Source of the DNA: an uncultured Clostridia bacterium
GTDB taxonomy: Bacteria; Bacillota; Clostridia; TANB77; CAG-508
Assembly (NCBI GenBank): GCA_934153805.1
Contig: CAKPFO010000017.1
Span: forward strand, 1-25,911
Length of the DNA: 25,911 nucleotides
Reading direction: 5' to 3'
In this document: positions 6,422-14,051 of the stretch, piece after piece
Layout of the letters: every line of letters starts with the position of its first letter
Position numbering within the stretch: position 1 is the first letter of the stretch
The notes under the pieces: model-generated
Databases searched by the model: none
The model's input: only the letters and a program-made list of their open reading frames with translations
Told to the model about the DNA's origin: nothing
Position numbers and translations under genes: made by a program

Positions 6422-6970
6422 CTAATCTCGTTCTAAGTTTATTGAATTTTTGTCATAAATCAATTTTTCTATATTTTCCTTCCTTAGTCTCATTTCATTT
6501 ACAAATTTTTCAATTCTTTCTTGTGTCATATTTTCCTTTTTGGTTATCTGATTTATTTCATATTCATAAGTTTTTTTTAATGCACCTTCTAAAATCTCAG
6601 GTTCAACTTTACACTCCTTTACGGCAAAAGTATCACTATCTATTTCATCATCGATTTCCCTCCATAATCTGTTTTTATCACTTAATTGATTTTTACTAAA
6701 TATATGTCCTAATTCATGGCAATATATAGCCTTTCTTTCTTCTACCGAAAAGCCCATTTTTTGCATTAATTCTTTATTTCTTATTATTAATGCTATATTA
6801 GCATGTATCTTTGAAGTACCACAAGGTAAAGTAAAATCAACATTTTTCGTTATATCTGCGATTATATAATAATAATCTTGAAATTTCATTAAATTTGAGC
6901 TTATTACTGCCTCATTTTCTCCTAATTTTACTTTAACTCCTTTTTTAAATTTTTTTATTAATTCTCTCAT
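6422..6970 (-). CDS. putative zinc metallopeptidase with HELGH motif
   Basis: The 182-aa protein carries H85-E-L-G-H89 followed 20 residues later by E109-I-D-S-D-T-F-A-V, the pattern of gluzincins where the second motif supplies the third zinc ligand. That arrangement is like ImmA/IrrE or M48-type enzymes. There is no signal peptide or membrane helix, so it is probably cytoplasmic. The C-terminal third is helical and charged. I chose the ATG at 6970 because GAAGGA lies about 9 bp upstream; an in-frame ATG at 7003 has no ribosome binding site. It stands alone, with no toxin, HTH regulator or prophage gene next to it that would hint at a target. Catalysis is likely; the substrate is unknown. 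Confidence 0.6.
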   Translation of the reverse strand: MRELIKKFKKGVKVKLGENEAVISSNLMKFQDYYYIIADITKNVDFTLPCGTSKIHANIALIIRNKELMQKMGFSVEERKAIYCHELGHIFSKNQLSDKNRLWREIDDEIDSDTFAVKECKVEPEILEGALKKTYEYEINQITKKENMTQERIEKFVNEMRLRKENIEKLIYDKNSINLERD

Positions 6971-7366
6971 ATTATAATTTCCTTCATAACAAATCTTTCT
7001 CATGTTGGAATAATGCTCTCTTTACTTCTAAGTTTTATGTTTTGCAAAATATCGATTTTTCTTATAATCACGTATTTCTCCCCATGTTACATTTTTTACA
7101 TTAACTTTTATCTATGAATATCTTATACTAGATATAGCAAATACCAAAACCACGTCTTTTTCTCATTATTCCTATACTAATATTCTAAAATATTTTTTAA
7201 AATTTGTCTATAATATTAATAAATTTTTATAATCTATTTCTTTTTATAAATTCCTAAATCTTATTTTTAATATGGCCGTTTTCTAAATAATAAAATCTAA
7301 TAAGAGTTATTTAAAAGTATAATGTAATAATCTTATAATATATGAAAATATCATTTTTATTGAATA
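6971..7366. other. intergenic, no gene seen
   Basis: About 400 bp of very AT-rich sequence with many stops in all frames and no convincing promoter, ribosome binding site or RNA gene. Confidence 0.55.
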
Positions 7367-7368
7367 TT

Positions 7369-7440
7369 GAAAAATCACCCTTTGCAATTTTCAAAAAAGA
7401 TAATATTTCAAAACTCGGAATTTTCATTCCGAGTTTTTTG
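7369..7440 (+). pseudogene. possible remnant of an rpsI 3' end with its terminator
   Basis: The segment CAATTTTCAAAAAAGATAAT resembles the rpsI end CAATTCTCAAAGAGATAAT (which encodes QFSKR and the stop); one frame here reads NFQKR-stop. It is followed, as in rpsI, by TCAAAACTCGGAA and a hairpin ending TCCGAGTTTTTT. There is no open frame further upstream. It may be a decayed partial duplication, or an orphan terminator that matches by chance in AT-rich DNA. Confidence 0.3.
7410..7440 (+). terminator. orphan intrinsic terminator
   Basis: AAACTCGGAA and TTCCGAGTTT enclose a short loop and are followed by TTTG on the plus strand. No plus-strand gene precedes it. On the minus strand it lies beyond the genes in the region. 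Confidence 0.6.
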
Positions 7441-7534
7441 TTGTTTAAATAGAACTAGCAATAAAAAAGTAGCTTTATCTTAAACTGATTTCTATTTACT
7501 TTTTACATTTTAGCTAATTGTATTTTCTTATATT

Positions 7535-8533
7535 TTAAACTATATATTCAATCTTATTATTTGGAAAATATTTCTGCATTTGTTCTCTTAAAAATGTTTC
7601 TGCTTCTTTCCTTGTTTCTTGTTTATATGCATATTTTCCTTTCCCTCTTCCTGTCATTATTTCCTTGCTGTATAAATTTATTGCATTTGGAAATGCCTCT
7701 TCATTTATTTTTGTATGCACATAACTATATGTCATGAATATTATTTCAAAAAATGCTTGTTTTTTTACCTTTTCAGATAACTCTATGCTTAGTCTTTGTA
7801 TTAATTCTAAATATAGTTCTTTCCAATTTTCTACTAAAATTACTGGCGCTATTAATATTCCTACCTTATATCCGGCTTCTACTAATTTATTTATTGCCTC
7901 TATTCTCCCTTTTAGTCTTGATGTTCCGAATTCTACCTTATTTATTATTTCTTCTGGGTTTACACTCATTCTTACTATAATTTTGTTATTATGCTTTAAT
8001 GGCAATAAGCTATCTACCATTTCAAATTTTGTAGGAAATGTTAAATATCCTTTTGGAGTATTTGCAAAATTTTCTATCGTCCATTCTAAATTTCCTGTTA
8101 TTGTATTTTCTAGTACTAAGTCACTATTACTGCCAATTTCAAAGGTTAATTCTTTTTCACTTTTATTAGCTGTTCTTATTATTTTATCTAACATGCTTTC
8201 TCTGTTTACAAATAATCTTAAATAAGCACATTTGTTATAATTACATACTAAATAACAATACATACACATTGCGGTGCACCCAGAAGATGTATATGGCACT
8301 AAATAATCTGATGTTTTGTGATTTTCTACAAATTTGTGTGTTTTTCTTACTCCTATTATTAAATTTCTTTTCATGTCTGCAAATTCTGAATTCTGTTTTT
8401 TTCTCATTTCTTCTATATTGTTATGATTTTCTATTAATATTTTAGGTGTATTTTTGTATTTTTCTAAAAGCTTTTTCCCTAACTCATAATTTTCAATTTC
8501 TTTTTCATAATATATTGCTTTTGGCTTAAACAT
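7535..8533 (-). CDS. SplB-family radical SAM protein (spore photoproduct lyase-like)
   Basis: Spore photoproduct lyase directly reverses the 5-thyminyl-5,6-dihydrothymine lesion in germinating spores using a 4Fe-4S cluster and SAM. This 332-aa protein aligns along its length with B. subtilis SplB as I recall it: VIGVRKT-like IIGVRKTHKF, cluster motif C86-TAM-C90-MY-C93-YL, TKFEMVD, RMSVNPEEII, the FGTSRLKGRIEA helix, GYKVGILIAPV, and a C-terminus GKYAYKQE to FPNNKIEY. The hydrogen-donor Cys141 of B. subtilis (FEASCTSD) is Ser135 here (FEIGSNSD). The HRFT segment is also altered (MTYSYVHTK). The start at 8533 is chosen for AAGGAG 7 bp upstream; in-frame codons continue 29 further. It could be a true lyase with a different donor or a paralogue with another substrate. 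Confidence 0.82.
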   Translation of the reverse strand: MFKPKAIYYEKEIENYELGKKLLEKYKNTPKILIENHNNIEEMRKKQNSEFADMKRNLIIGVRKTHKFVENHKTSDYLVPYTSSGCTAMCMYCYLVCNYNKCAYLRLFVNRESMLDKIIRTANKSEKELTFEIGSNSDLVLENTITGNLEWTIENFANTPKGYLTFPTKFEMVDSLLPLKHNNKIIVRMSVNPEEIINKVEFGTSRLKGRIEAINKLVEAGYKVGILIAPVILVENWKELYLELIQRLSIELSEKVKKQAFFEIIFMTYSYVHTKINEEAFPNAINLYSKEIMTGRGKGKYAYKQETRKEAETFLREQMQKYFPNNKIEYIV

Positions 8534-8680
8534 ACTTTTTCTCCTTGTATAATTTTTCATTAAATTCATCTCTGTTAGTATGTTTTGCATTTTTCTATTA
8601 TTTATGCTTATATATGCCAAAAGGCTTGCTTAAATTTTGTAGTAGCTTTGAATTTTCAGGTACTTTATATTTTTTTGCAC

Positions 8681-8720
8681 AAAAATAACCCATATTTTTC
8701 ACATGAGTTATTTTTTTTTA
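8681..8720. terminator. terminator downstream of the HD gene
   Basis: AAATAAC and GTTATTT plus inner CAT/ATG form a stem; the minus strand continues TTTTTG and the plus strand has nine Ts. It ends the leftward nrdD-nrdG-HD transcript before the SplB-like gene. Confidence 0.75.
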
Positions 8721-8723
8721 CAT

Positions 8724-9503
8724 TTATTCTTTTCTGTTTTTTATTTCATTATCTAAATATTCTAGGGCTATCTTTTGAACTTTTTCTAATTGCTCATCAT
8801 TATTAATATTTATTGTTTTTATTGTTCTTTCTACATAATGATTTTTTCTTATTATCTCTAAGCCTATCTTATAATTATAATCATATATAAAACAAATTAA
8901 TCTTAATATTTCATCCTTTTCATTTAGCATATATTTTGTTGGTATTAATTCGTGTTTTGCAAATATTTTATATGCATCTTCGTTTATTTTCTCGGAAGTT
9001 AATTCTTTTGAATTAAATAGCACATTGTCTTTGTCTTCCAAGTCTTTTAGTTCTACATAGAATATATCTGTTTTATCTGCATCACGTATTATTTTTGCAT
9101 GTAACAGTTCTTTTTCACTTAGTCCATCTTCTATTTTATATTTGTTATGATTTTTTACTGCTTTGTATATAATATCATCATATTGTCTGTCTTCTAAAAA
9201 GTTTTTAATTAATCCATCTTCAAATAATATTTTTACTCCATAATCTGCATGGTCAAATGTTTTTTCATCATAAAAACTATCATATATTCGTATTTGCTCA
9301 AATCTTGCTATGTCATGTAAAATTCCTATGAGTTCTGCAAGTTTTACATTTTCTTCATCTAAATTCAAGCTTTGAGCTATTTTCTTTGCTATTTCGGCAG
9401 TCCTATATGTATGCTCTATTTTAATTTTAATTTTTGGATTGCTTGCATCATAGTTATTTACATATTCATCAAACTTTTTCTTTGCTAGCTTAATATCTAT
9501 CAC
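8724..9503 (-). CDS. HD-domain phosphohydrolase
   Basis: The 259-aa protein is an HD-superfamily metal-dependent phosphohydrolase: H31 (EHTYRTAEIA), the H63-D64 pair (ILHDIARFEQ), a histidine region HADYG, KNHNKY, and the distal aspartate in IRDADKTD. This order fits stand-alone HD hydrolases acting on nucleotides or similar phosphoesters. It has no membrane or signal segment. The start is GTG at 9503, since no better codon lies in frame; AAAGGA is about 13 bp upstream, so initiation may be weak. It follows nrdG by 24 bp with no terminator and is probably in the nrdDG operon, which suggests, without proving, a role in nucleotide metabolism. Confidence 0.75.
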   Translation of the reverse strand: MIDIKLAKKKFDEYVNNYDASNPKIKIKIEHTYRTAEIAKKIAQSLNLDEENVKLAELIGILHDIARFEQIRIYDSFYDEKTFDHADYGVKILFEDGLIKNFLEDRQYDDIIYKAVKNHNKYKIEDGLSEKELLHAKIIRDADKTDIFYVELKDLEDKDNVLFNSKELTSEKINEDAYKIFAKHELIPTKYMLNEKDEILRLICFIYDYNYKIGLEIIRKNHYVERTIKTININNDEQLEKVQKIALEYLDNEIKNRKE

Positions 9504-9527
9504 TTTTAATTGTATTCCTTTCTAATG

Positions 9528-10073
9528 TTATCCTATGTTTTTATTTAATCCATCCCATAGTACAACTTCATTTGCTGCTAAACTTTTCTTTACATCTATT
9601 ATACGTTGATTTGATGAACCTCTAAATTGAAGTTTAGGGTCTTTTAATTCTTCTACAAATCTTCCATCTACTATATAATCTATATTTTTTAGCATTTGCT
9701 CTGTTGTATCTCTATGCTCTTCTTTCACCATTTGTCCTAATATTTGTTTATCAAATGTAAATCCTGTGTAACACCATATTTTTTTGTTTGGATATGTTTC
9801 TTTTACCTTTTCTACTAATGGAGCTAATTCTTCCTGATTTGCTTGTTCAAATGGTTCTCCTCCAAGAAGACTTAATCCTGTTATGTAGTCTGGTTTTAAA
9901 TCTTCTATTATTTGTTCTTCTTGCTTTTCTGTAAATTTTTCGCCATAGTTAAAGTCCCAAGCTTCTCTATTAAAACAATTTTTACAATGATGATTGCATC
10001 CGCTTACAAATAATGAAACTCTAACCCCTGGTCCATTTGCTACATCACATTTTCTTATCTTTGCGTAATTCAT
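9528..10073 (-). CDS. nrdG: anaerobic ribonucleotide reductase activating protein
   Basis: NrdG is the radical SAM activase that puts the glycyl radical on NrdD. The 181-aa protein has the cluster motif C26-NHH-C30-KN-C33, preceded by GPGVRVSLFVSGC, then LSLLGGEPFEQ (SAM-binding GGE) and a C-terminal FRGSSNQRIIDV characteristic of the family. GAAAGGAG lies about 7 bp before the ATG. It sits 58 bp downstream of nrdD on the same strand; that gap holds a small GGATG/CATCC hairpin without a T-run. Confidence 0.95.
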   Translation of the reverse strand: MNYAKIRKCDVANGPGVRVSLFVSGCNHHCKNCFNREAWDFNYGEKFTEKQEEQIIEDLKPDYITGLSLLGGEPFEQANQEELAPLVEKVKETYPNKKIWCYTGFTFDKQILGQMVKEEHRDTTEQMLKNIDYIVDGRFVEELKDPKLQFRGSSNQRIIDVKKSLAANEVVLWDGLNKNIG

Positions 10074-10131
10074 TTTATTTTCTCCTTTCTAACGAAAGGG
10101 GGATGCTAAATGTCTAACATCCATCTTTCTT

Positions 10132-12258
10132 TTATAAGTGTAGTACTCTTGCCTTAATTTCTTTTGTTTTACCTTCATTCCAGAAGTTTTCTCCTAAGTA
10201 TCCACATGTTCTTCTTGTTACATTCATTTTGTTTTTATCTTTATTTCCACAGTTTGGGCATTCCCATTCTAAATTGTCATTTATTATAATTTCTCCATCG
10301 AATCCACATACATGGCAGTAGTCAGATTTTGTGTTAAATTCTGCATATTGAATATTGTCATAAATGAATTTAACTAGGTCTTCTAGTGCTTTTAGGTTGT
10401 GTCTCATATTTGGTATTTCTACATATGAGATAGCTCCACCTAATGATAGTTGTTGGAATTCGCTTTCAAATGCTAGTTTGCTAAATGCATCTATTTCTTC
10501 TCTAACATCTACATGGTATGAATTTGTGTAGTATCCTTTGTCTGTAATATCTTTTATTTCTCCAAATTTTTCTTTGTCTATACGTGCAAATCTGTAGCAC
10601 AAACTCTCTGCTGGTGTTCCATATAAAGCAAATCCTAAACCTGATTCTTTCTTCCATTTATCTGTAGTTTCTTTTAATTTTTTCATTACACGTATTGCAA
10701 AGTCATGTCCTTCTGGAGTTGTGTGTGATACGCCTTTCATTAATTTAGTAACTTCATAAATTCCTATGTATCCTAAAGATATTGTTGAGTAGCAAGAATT
10801 TAATAGGTCATCTATTTTTTCTCCTGATTTCATACGAGCTATTGCTCCATATCTCCAGTGTATTGGTGATGTGTCTGAAAGTGTTCCTAGTAATGCATAG
10901 TGTCTGCACATTAATGCTTCTTTGCATAGTTCTAGTCTTTCATCTAATAGTTTCCAGAATTTTTCTTCGTCTCCTTCAGCTATAATACCAATTTGTGGAA
11001 GGTTGATACTTACAACACCTTGATTAAATCTTCCTTCAAATTTGTAGTTTCCATTTTCGTCTTTCCATGGAGATAAGAAGCTTCTGCAACCCATTGGGCT
11101 AAATACATTTCCTTCATAATTTTCACGCATTTTCTTTGCTGATATATAATCTGGATATAAACGTTTTGATGAGCATTTTACTGCAAGTTTTGTTAGATAG
11201 TCATATTTTCCACCTTTTAAGCAGTTATGTTCGTCTAAAACATATATTAATTTTGGGAATGCTGGTGTTACATATACACCTTTCTCATTTTTTATTCCCT
11301 CATATCTTTGTCTAATTATTTCTTCTATTACCATTGCATTTTCTTCTATATATGGGTCATCTTGTTTTAAGTTTAAGAAGATTGTTACAAATGGTGATTG
11401 TCCATTTGTTGTCATTAATGTATTTATTTGGTATTGCATAGTTTGTACTCCTGCAGATACCTCTTTTTTCAATCTTTGTTTTGCGATTTTTTCTATCATT
11501 TCTGGTGTTAATTCATCGCCAAATTCATCTGTTAATTCTTTTTTGAATTTTTCATAGCTTTTTCTTACATATTTTCCTAAATGGCTAATATCTACAGATT
11601 GTCCACCATATTGGTTAGATGCTACTGCTGCAATAATTTGTGTCATTACTGTGCATGCAACTTGGAAACTCTTTGGAGATTCTATTAATTTTCCATTCAT
11701 AACTGTTCCATTGTCTAACATATCTCCAATGTTAATTAAACAACAGTTAAATATTGGTTGTAAGAAATAATCCATATCATGGAAATGAAGAATTCCTTCT
11801 TCATGTGCTTTTGTTATTTTTTCAGGTAATAAAATTCTTTTTGTTAAGTCTTTAGAAACCTCTCCTGCTATATAATCTCTTTGTGTTGAAGCTAATACTG
11901 CGTTTTTATTTGAATTTTCTTCTAATAATTCTTTATTTTGATTTTTTATTAATCCAAGTATTGATTCATCTGTTGTATTAGATTTTCTAACTAATGCTCT
12001 TGTGTAACGATAAATCATATATTTTTTTGCAAGTTCAAATTTTTTCATATCCATAAGTTGTTCTTCTATAATATCTTGGATATCTTCTACTAAGATTCTT
12101 TTTTTGTCTAACTCTTCTATGTATTTTGTTATACTTCTAATTTCTTCTTTTGTTACTCTTTCTTTTGACTTTACCTCTTTGTTTGCTTTTTCAATTGCTA
12201 TTTCAATTTTTTCTCTGTTGTAATCTACAGCTCTTCCGTCTCTTTTTATTACCTTCAT
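10132..12258 (-). CDS. nrdD: anaerobic ribonucleoside-triphosphate reductase (class III)
   Basis: NrdD reduces NTPs to dNTPs without oxygen using a glycyl radical and formate as reductant. The 708-aa protein has, in order, an N-terminal ATP-cone (VIKRDGRAVDYNREKIEIAI, allosteric site), the barrel with FHDMDYFLQPIFNCCL and GGQSVDISHLG, the catalytic region SPMGCRSFLSPW, a C-terminal zinc site (CHVCGFDG and CPNCGNKD) and the glycyl radical loop RRTCGYLGEN with the radical glycine near residue 686. Length is normal. AAGGAGGAG lies 7-8 bp before the ATG. A leftward -10 and a 34-bp palindrome sit upstream, and a Crp/Fnr-type gene diverges from it, so oxygen- or redox-linked control is plausible. 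Confidence 0.97.
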   Translation of the reverse strand: MKVIKRDGRAVDYNREKIEIAIEKANKEVKSKERVTKEEIRSITKYIEELDKKRILVEDIQDIIEEQLMDMKKFELAKKYMIYRYTRALVRKSNTTDESILGLIKNQNKELLEENSNKNAVLASTQRDYIAGEVSKDLTKRILLPEKITKAHEEGILHFHDMDYFLQPIFNCCLINIGDMLDNGTVMNGKLIESPKSFQVACTVMTQIIAAVASNQYGGQSVDISHLGKYVRKSYEKFKKELTDEFGDELTPEMIEKIAKQRLKKEVSAGVQTMQYQINTLMTTNGQSPFVTIFLNLKQDDPYIEENAMVIEEIIRQRYEGIKNEKGVYVTPAFPKLIYVLDEHNCLKGGKYDYLTKLAVKCSSKRLYPDYISAKKMRENYEGNVFSPMGCRSFLSPWKDENGNYKFEGRFNQGVVSINLPQIGIIAEGDEEKFWKLLDERLELCKEALMCRHYALLGTLSDTSPIHWRYGAIARMKSGEKIDDLLNSCYSTISLGYIGIYEVTKLMKGVSHTTPEGHDFAIRVMKKLKETTDKWKKESGLGFALYGTPAESLCYRFARIDKEKFGEIKDITDKGYYTNSYHVDVREEIDAFSKLAFESEFQQLSLGGAISYVEIPNMRHNLKALEDLVKFIYDNIQYAEFNTKSDYCHVCGFDGEIIINDNLEWECPNCGNKDKNKMNVTRRTCGYLGENFWNEGKTKEIKARVLHL

Positions 12259-12295
12259 GTTTTGCTCCTCCTTAATATTTTCTTAGTATGCTCCT

Positions 12296-12301
12296 ATTAT
12301 A
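12296..12301 (-). promoter_or_regulatory. -10 element of the nrdD promoter
   Basis: TATAAT on the minus strand (12301-12296) puts the start near 12289. The matching -35 position reads ACAGAT, a poor box lying inside the palindrome at 12313-12346. A poor -35 under a palindrome is typical of activator-dependent promoters. Confidence 0.6.
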
Positions 12302-12312
12302 TATCAAAGTTG

Positions 12313-12346
12313 TTTTTAATCTGTTGCAATTGCAACAGATTAAAAA
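12313..12346. promoter_or_regulatory. 34-bp perfect palindrome, probable operator for nrdD
   Basis: The arm TTTTTAATCTGTTGCAA is followed directly by its exact reverse complement, with no loop. The core CTGTTGCAATTGCAACAG is centred at 12329.5, about 40.5 bp upstream of the predicted nrdD start, the position used by class II Crp/Fnr activators. The nearest candidate binder is the Crp/Fnr-type protein encoded at 12553. The site does not look like an NrdR box. Confidence 0.75.
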
Positions 12347-12421
12347 TTAATTCTTCGTTTTTTCTGTATCTCCCTATTTTCAATAGTTATAGCAAATATT
12401 ACATTTTTGTTACAATACTAT

Positions 12422-12498
12422 TTTGTCAAAAAATGTTGATTTTTCAGTAGTTTGAGTGTATAATCTTTACATAAATTCAACATGCATTTTTTGACAAA
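12422..12498. repeat. 14-bp inverted repeat framing the regulator promoter
   Basis: TTTGTCAAAAAATG (12422-12435) is the exact reverse complement of CATTTTTTGACAAA (12485-12498). Similarity continues inward as TTGA and TCAA with a 4-bp offset. One arm abuts the -35 box; the other lies just after the predicted start. They could be paired binding sites for autoregulation. Confidence 0.6.
12436..12464 (+). promoter_or_regulatory. promoter of the Crp/Fnr-type regulator
   Basis: TTGATT (12436-12441) and TATAAT (12459-12464) are 17 bp apart, with a start near 12471. The promoter is framed by a 14-bp inverted repeat, 12422-12435 and 12485-12498. Confidence 0.75.
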
Positions 12499-12552
12499 CT
12501 TTGCATTTTGTTATAAATTATTAGTAAAATATTCTAAAGGAGTGTTATATTC

Positions 12553-13176
12553 ATGGAAGAAAAACTCACTTTGATAAATAATATAGAGCAAGGATGTTCT
12601 AGAATACAAAAAAAGCATTTTAATAAAAATGAAATTATAACTACATATATTCAAAAAAGAATGCAAATCTGTATTATGATAAATGGAAAAGCAGATTTAA
12701 TACGATATGATTTGAATGGAAATAAAGATATTGTCGACAAATTTAACTCTTATGATATCTTTGGCGAAGCTTTTTACCCAGTACATACAAATAATGAACT
12801 TACAGTAGTTGCTACTTCTAGCTGTGATGTATTATTTTTTGTTCATGATGACTTGTACCAAAAGTGTAAACCTAACTGTAAATTTCATACCACTCTTTCT
12901 GCTAGCATATTGGAATTGACTTTAAGAAACTCTGTACATCAAAATACTCGTATAGAGGTTTTATCTAAAAGAACTATACGAGAAAAGCTTTTAACTTATT
13001 TTTCAATTTTATCTAGTAGAGATTTTAGTAAATCTTTTACATTGCCTTTTTCTTTAACTAACCTTGCAGATTATTTAAGTGTTGACAGAAGTGCAATGAT
13101 GAGAGAATTAAAGAATTTAGTTGATGAAGGTTTTATATCTAAAAACGGCAACAGAATTAAATTGTTATATAAATAA
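12553..13176 (+). CDS. Crp/Fnr-family transcriptional regulator
   Basis: The 207-aa protein has a cyclic-nucleotide-binding-type beta barrel (about residues 20-120, with IMINGKADLIRYDLNGN and DIFGEAF) and a C-terminal winged helix (LPFSLTNLADYLSVDRSAMMRELKNLVDEGFI), the Crp-type recognition helix being SVDRSAMMREL. Five cysteines are present, including C-x3-C in QKCKPNCKF, so a redox-sensing cluster is conceivable, but the spacing is not that of E. coli or B. subtilis Fnr. AAAGGAG lies about 8 bp before the ATG. It diverges from nrdD and is the obvious candidate regulator of nrdDG. The effector is unknown. Confidence 0.88.
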   Translation: MEEKLTLINNIEQGCSRIQKKHFNKNEIITTYIQKRMQICIMINGKADLIRYDLNGNKDIVDKFNSYDIFGEAFYPVHTNNELTVVATSSCDVLFFVHDDLYQKCKPNCKFHTTLSASILELTLRNSVHQNTRIEVLSKRTIREKLLTYFSILSSRDFSKSFTLPFSLTNLADYLSVDRSAMMRELKNLVDEGFISKNGNRIKLLYK

Positions 13177-13188
13177 ATCTTTTTATAG

Positions 13189-13239
13189 TAGAATTAAGAT
13201 TTTACAATGCTGCATGCAAAACCTTAATTCTATTTTTTT
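13189..13239. terminator. terminator between the regulator and yunB
   Basis: TAGAATTAAG (13189-13198) pairs with CTTAATTCTA (13223-13232), followed by TTTTTTTA on the plus strand. The inner TTTTACAATG and CATGCAAAA pair in part. It is strong for the plus-strand regulator and probably also serves yunB from the other side. Confidence 0.85.
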
Positions 13240-13966
13240 ATTCAATTACATCAATTGCATTATTCTTATCCATACCCTCTAAATTGTAGTATGTATTTGG
13301 TGTTGTTCCTATTATTACCGCTTCTGCAAGTAATACTTGATTTACTATTTTTTCTTCTTTTGTACTATATGGAGTTAATATTATTGCATTACATTCTACT
13401 TGCAAATATAGCCTATGCAAGGTTTGATTTATACCTGCAGATTCAAATTTTGACCTTAAATCTGTATCTAAATTTCCTATTACCTCTATTTTTATATTAA
13501 TATTTGGACCTGTTCCAGCTAATAGTTTTAAGCCTGTTAATGTTCCTAGACGTATATTGTAACTATTATTTTTCTCTTTATTTAACTCCTCTTGTATTTT
13601 TATTGCAACATCAGAAATAATTTCATTTACAGTTATTACATTTGCACTTACCATAGTTATATTTCCATTGCTATCTTTGCTAACATTGCATAAATCTCCA
13701 TACTCATAATTTGACATTACAATTGTTGCTTGTTCGTTTGATATTTTTGTAGCTATGCTTTTAGCTATTGTTGTACATTGCTTATCCATTATCGGTTCTA
13801 TTGCTTGTATTATATGGTTTGCCGTTACAATAGCTATTGCAATTATTGCTACTATCTTTACAAATTTACCTAATTGTAAATTATTTTTATTGTTATTATT
13901 TTTCTTAAATATACTAATACTGCATTTAGGTAATATTAGGCGTCTTCTAGAATAGATTTTATCCAT
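13238..13966 (-). CDS. yunB: sporulation protein YunB
   Basis: YunB is a mother-cell (sigma-E regulated in B. subtilis) sporulation protein of unknown biochemical role. The 242-aa product has a basic N-terminus, one membrane helix (about residues 36-55, VKIVAIIAIAIVTANHIIQAI) and an extracytoplasmic domain with the family landmarks MVSANVITVNEI, RLGTLTGLKLLAGTGPNI, GINQTLHRLYLQV and LLAEAVIIGTTPNTYYNL. GAGGA lies about 7 bp before the ATG. It follows sipL by 85 bp in the same direction, with no clear terminator between them. Confidence 0.9.
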   Translation of the reverse strand: MDKIYSRRRLILPKCSISIFKKNNNNKNNLQLGKFVKIVAIIAIAIVTANHIIQAIEPIMDKQCTTIAKSIATKISNEQATIVMSNYEYGDLCNVSKDSNGNITMVSANVITVNEIISDVAIKIQEELNKEKNNSYNIRLGTLTGLKLLAGTGPNINIKIEVIGNLDTDLRSKFESAGINQTLHRLYLQVECNAIILTPYSTKEEKIVNQVLLAEAVIIGTTPNTYYNLEGMDKNNAIDVIE

Positions 13967-14051
13967 TTGATTTTCCTCATCTTATTAGAAATTTATCTTC
14001 TAACTTTCCTTTTTATATTAGTATATTCACATATAATTTTTTTGATTATTT

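Noticed and set aside
7734..8225. Plus-strand open frame inside the SplB-like gene
   Set aside because: It is antisense to a well-supported gene and has no ribosome binding site or recognisable protein.
12313..12346. NrdR box upstream of nrdD
   Set aside because: The palindrome has no resemblance to the ACAC-W-ATATA-type NrdR consensus and only one site is present instead of the usual pair.
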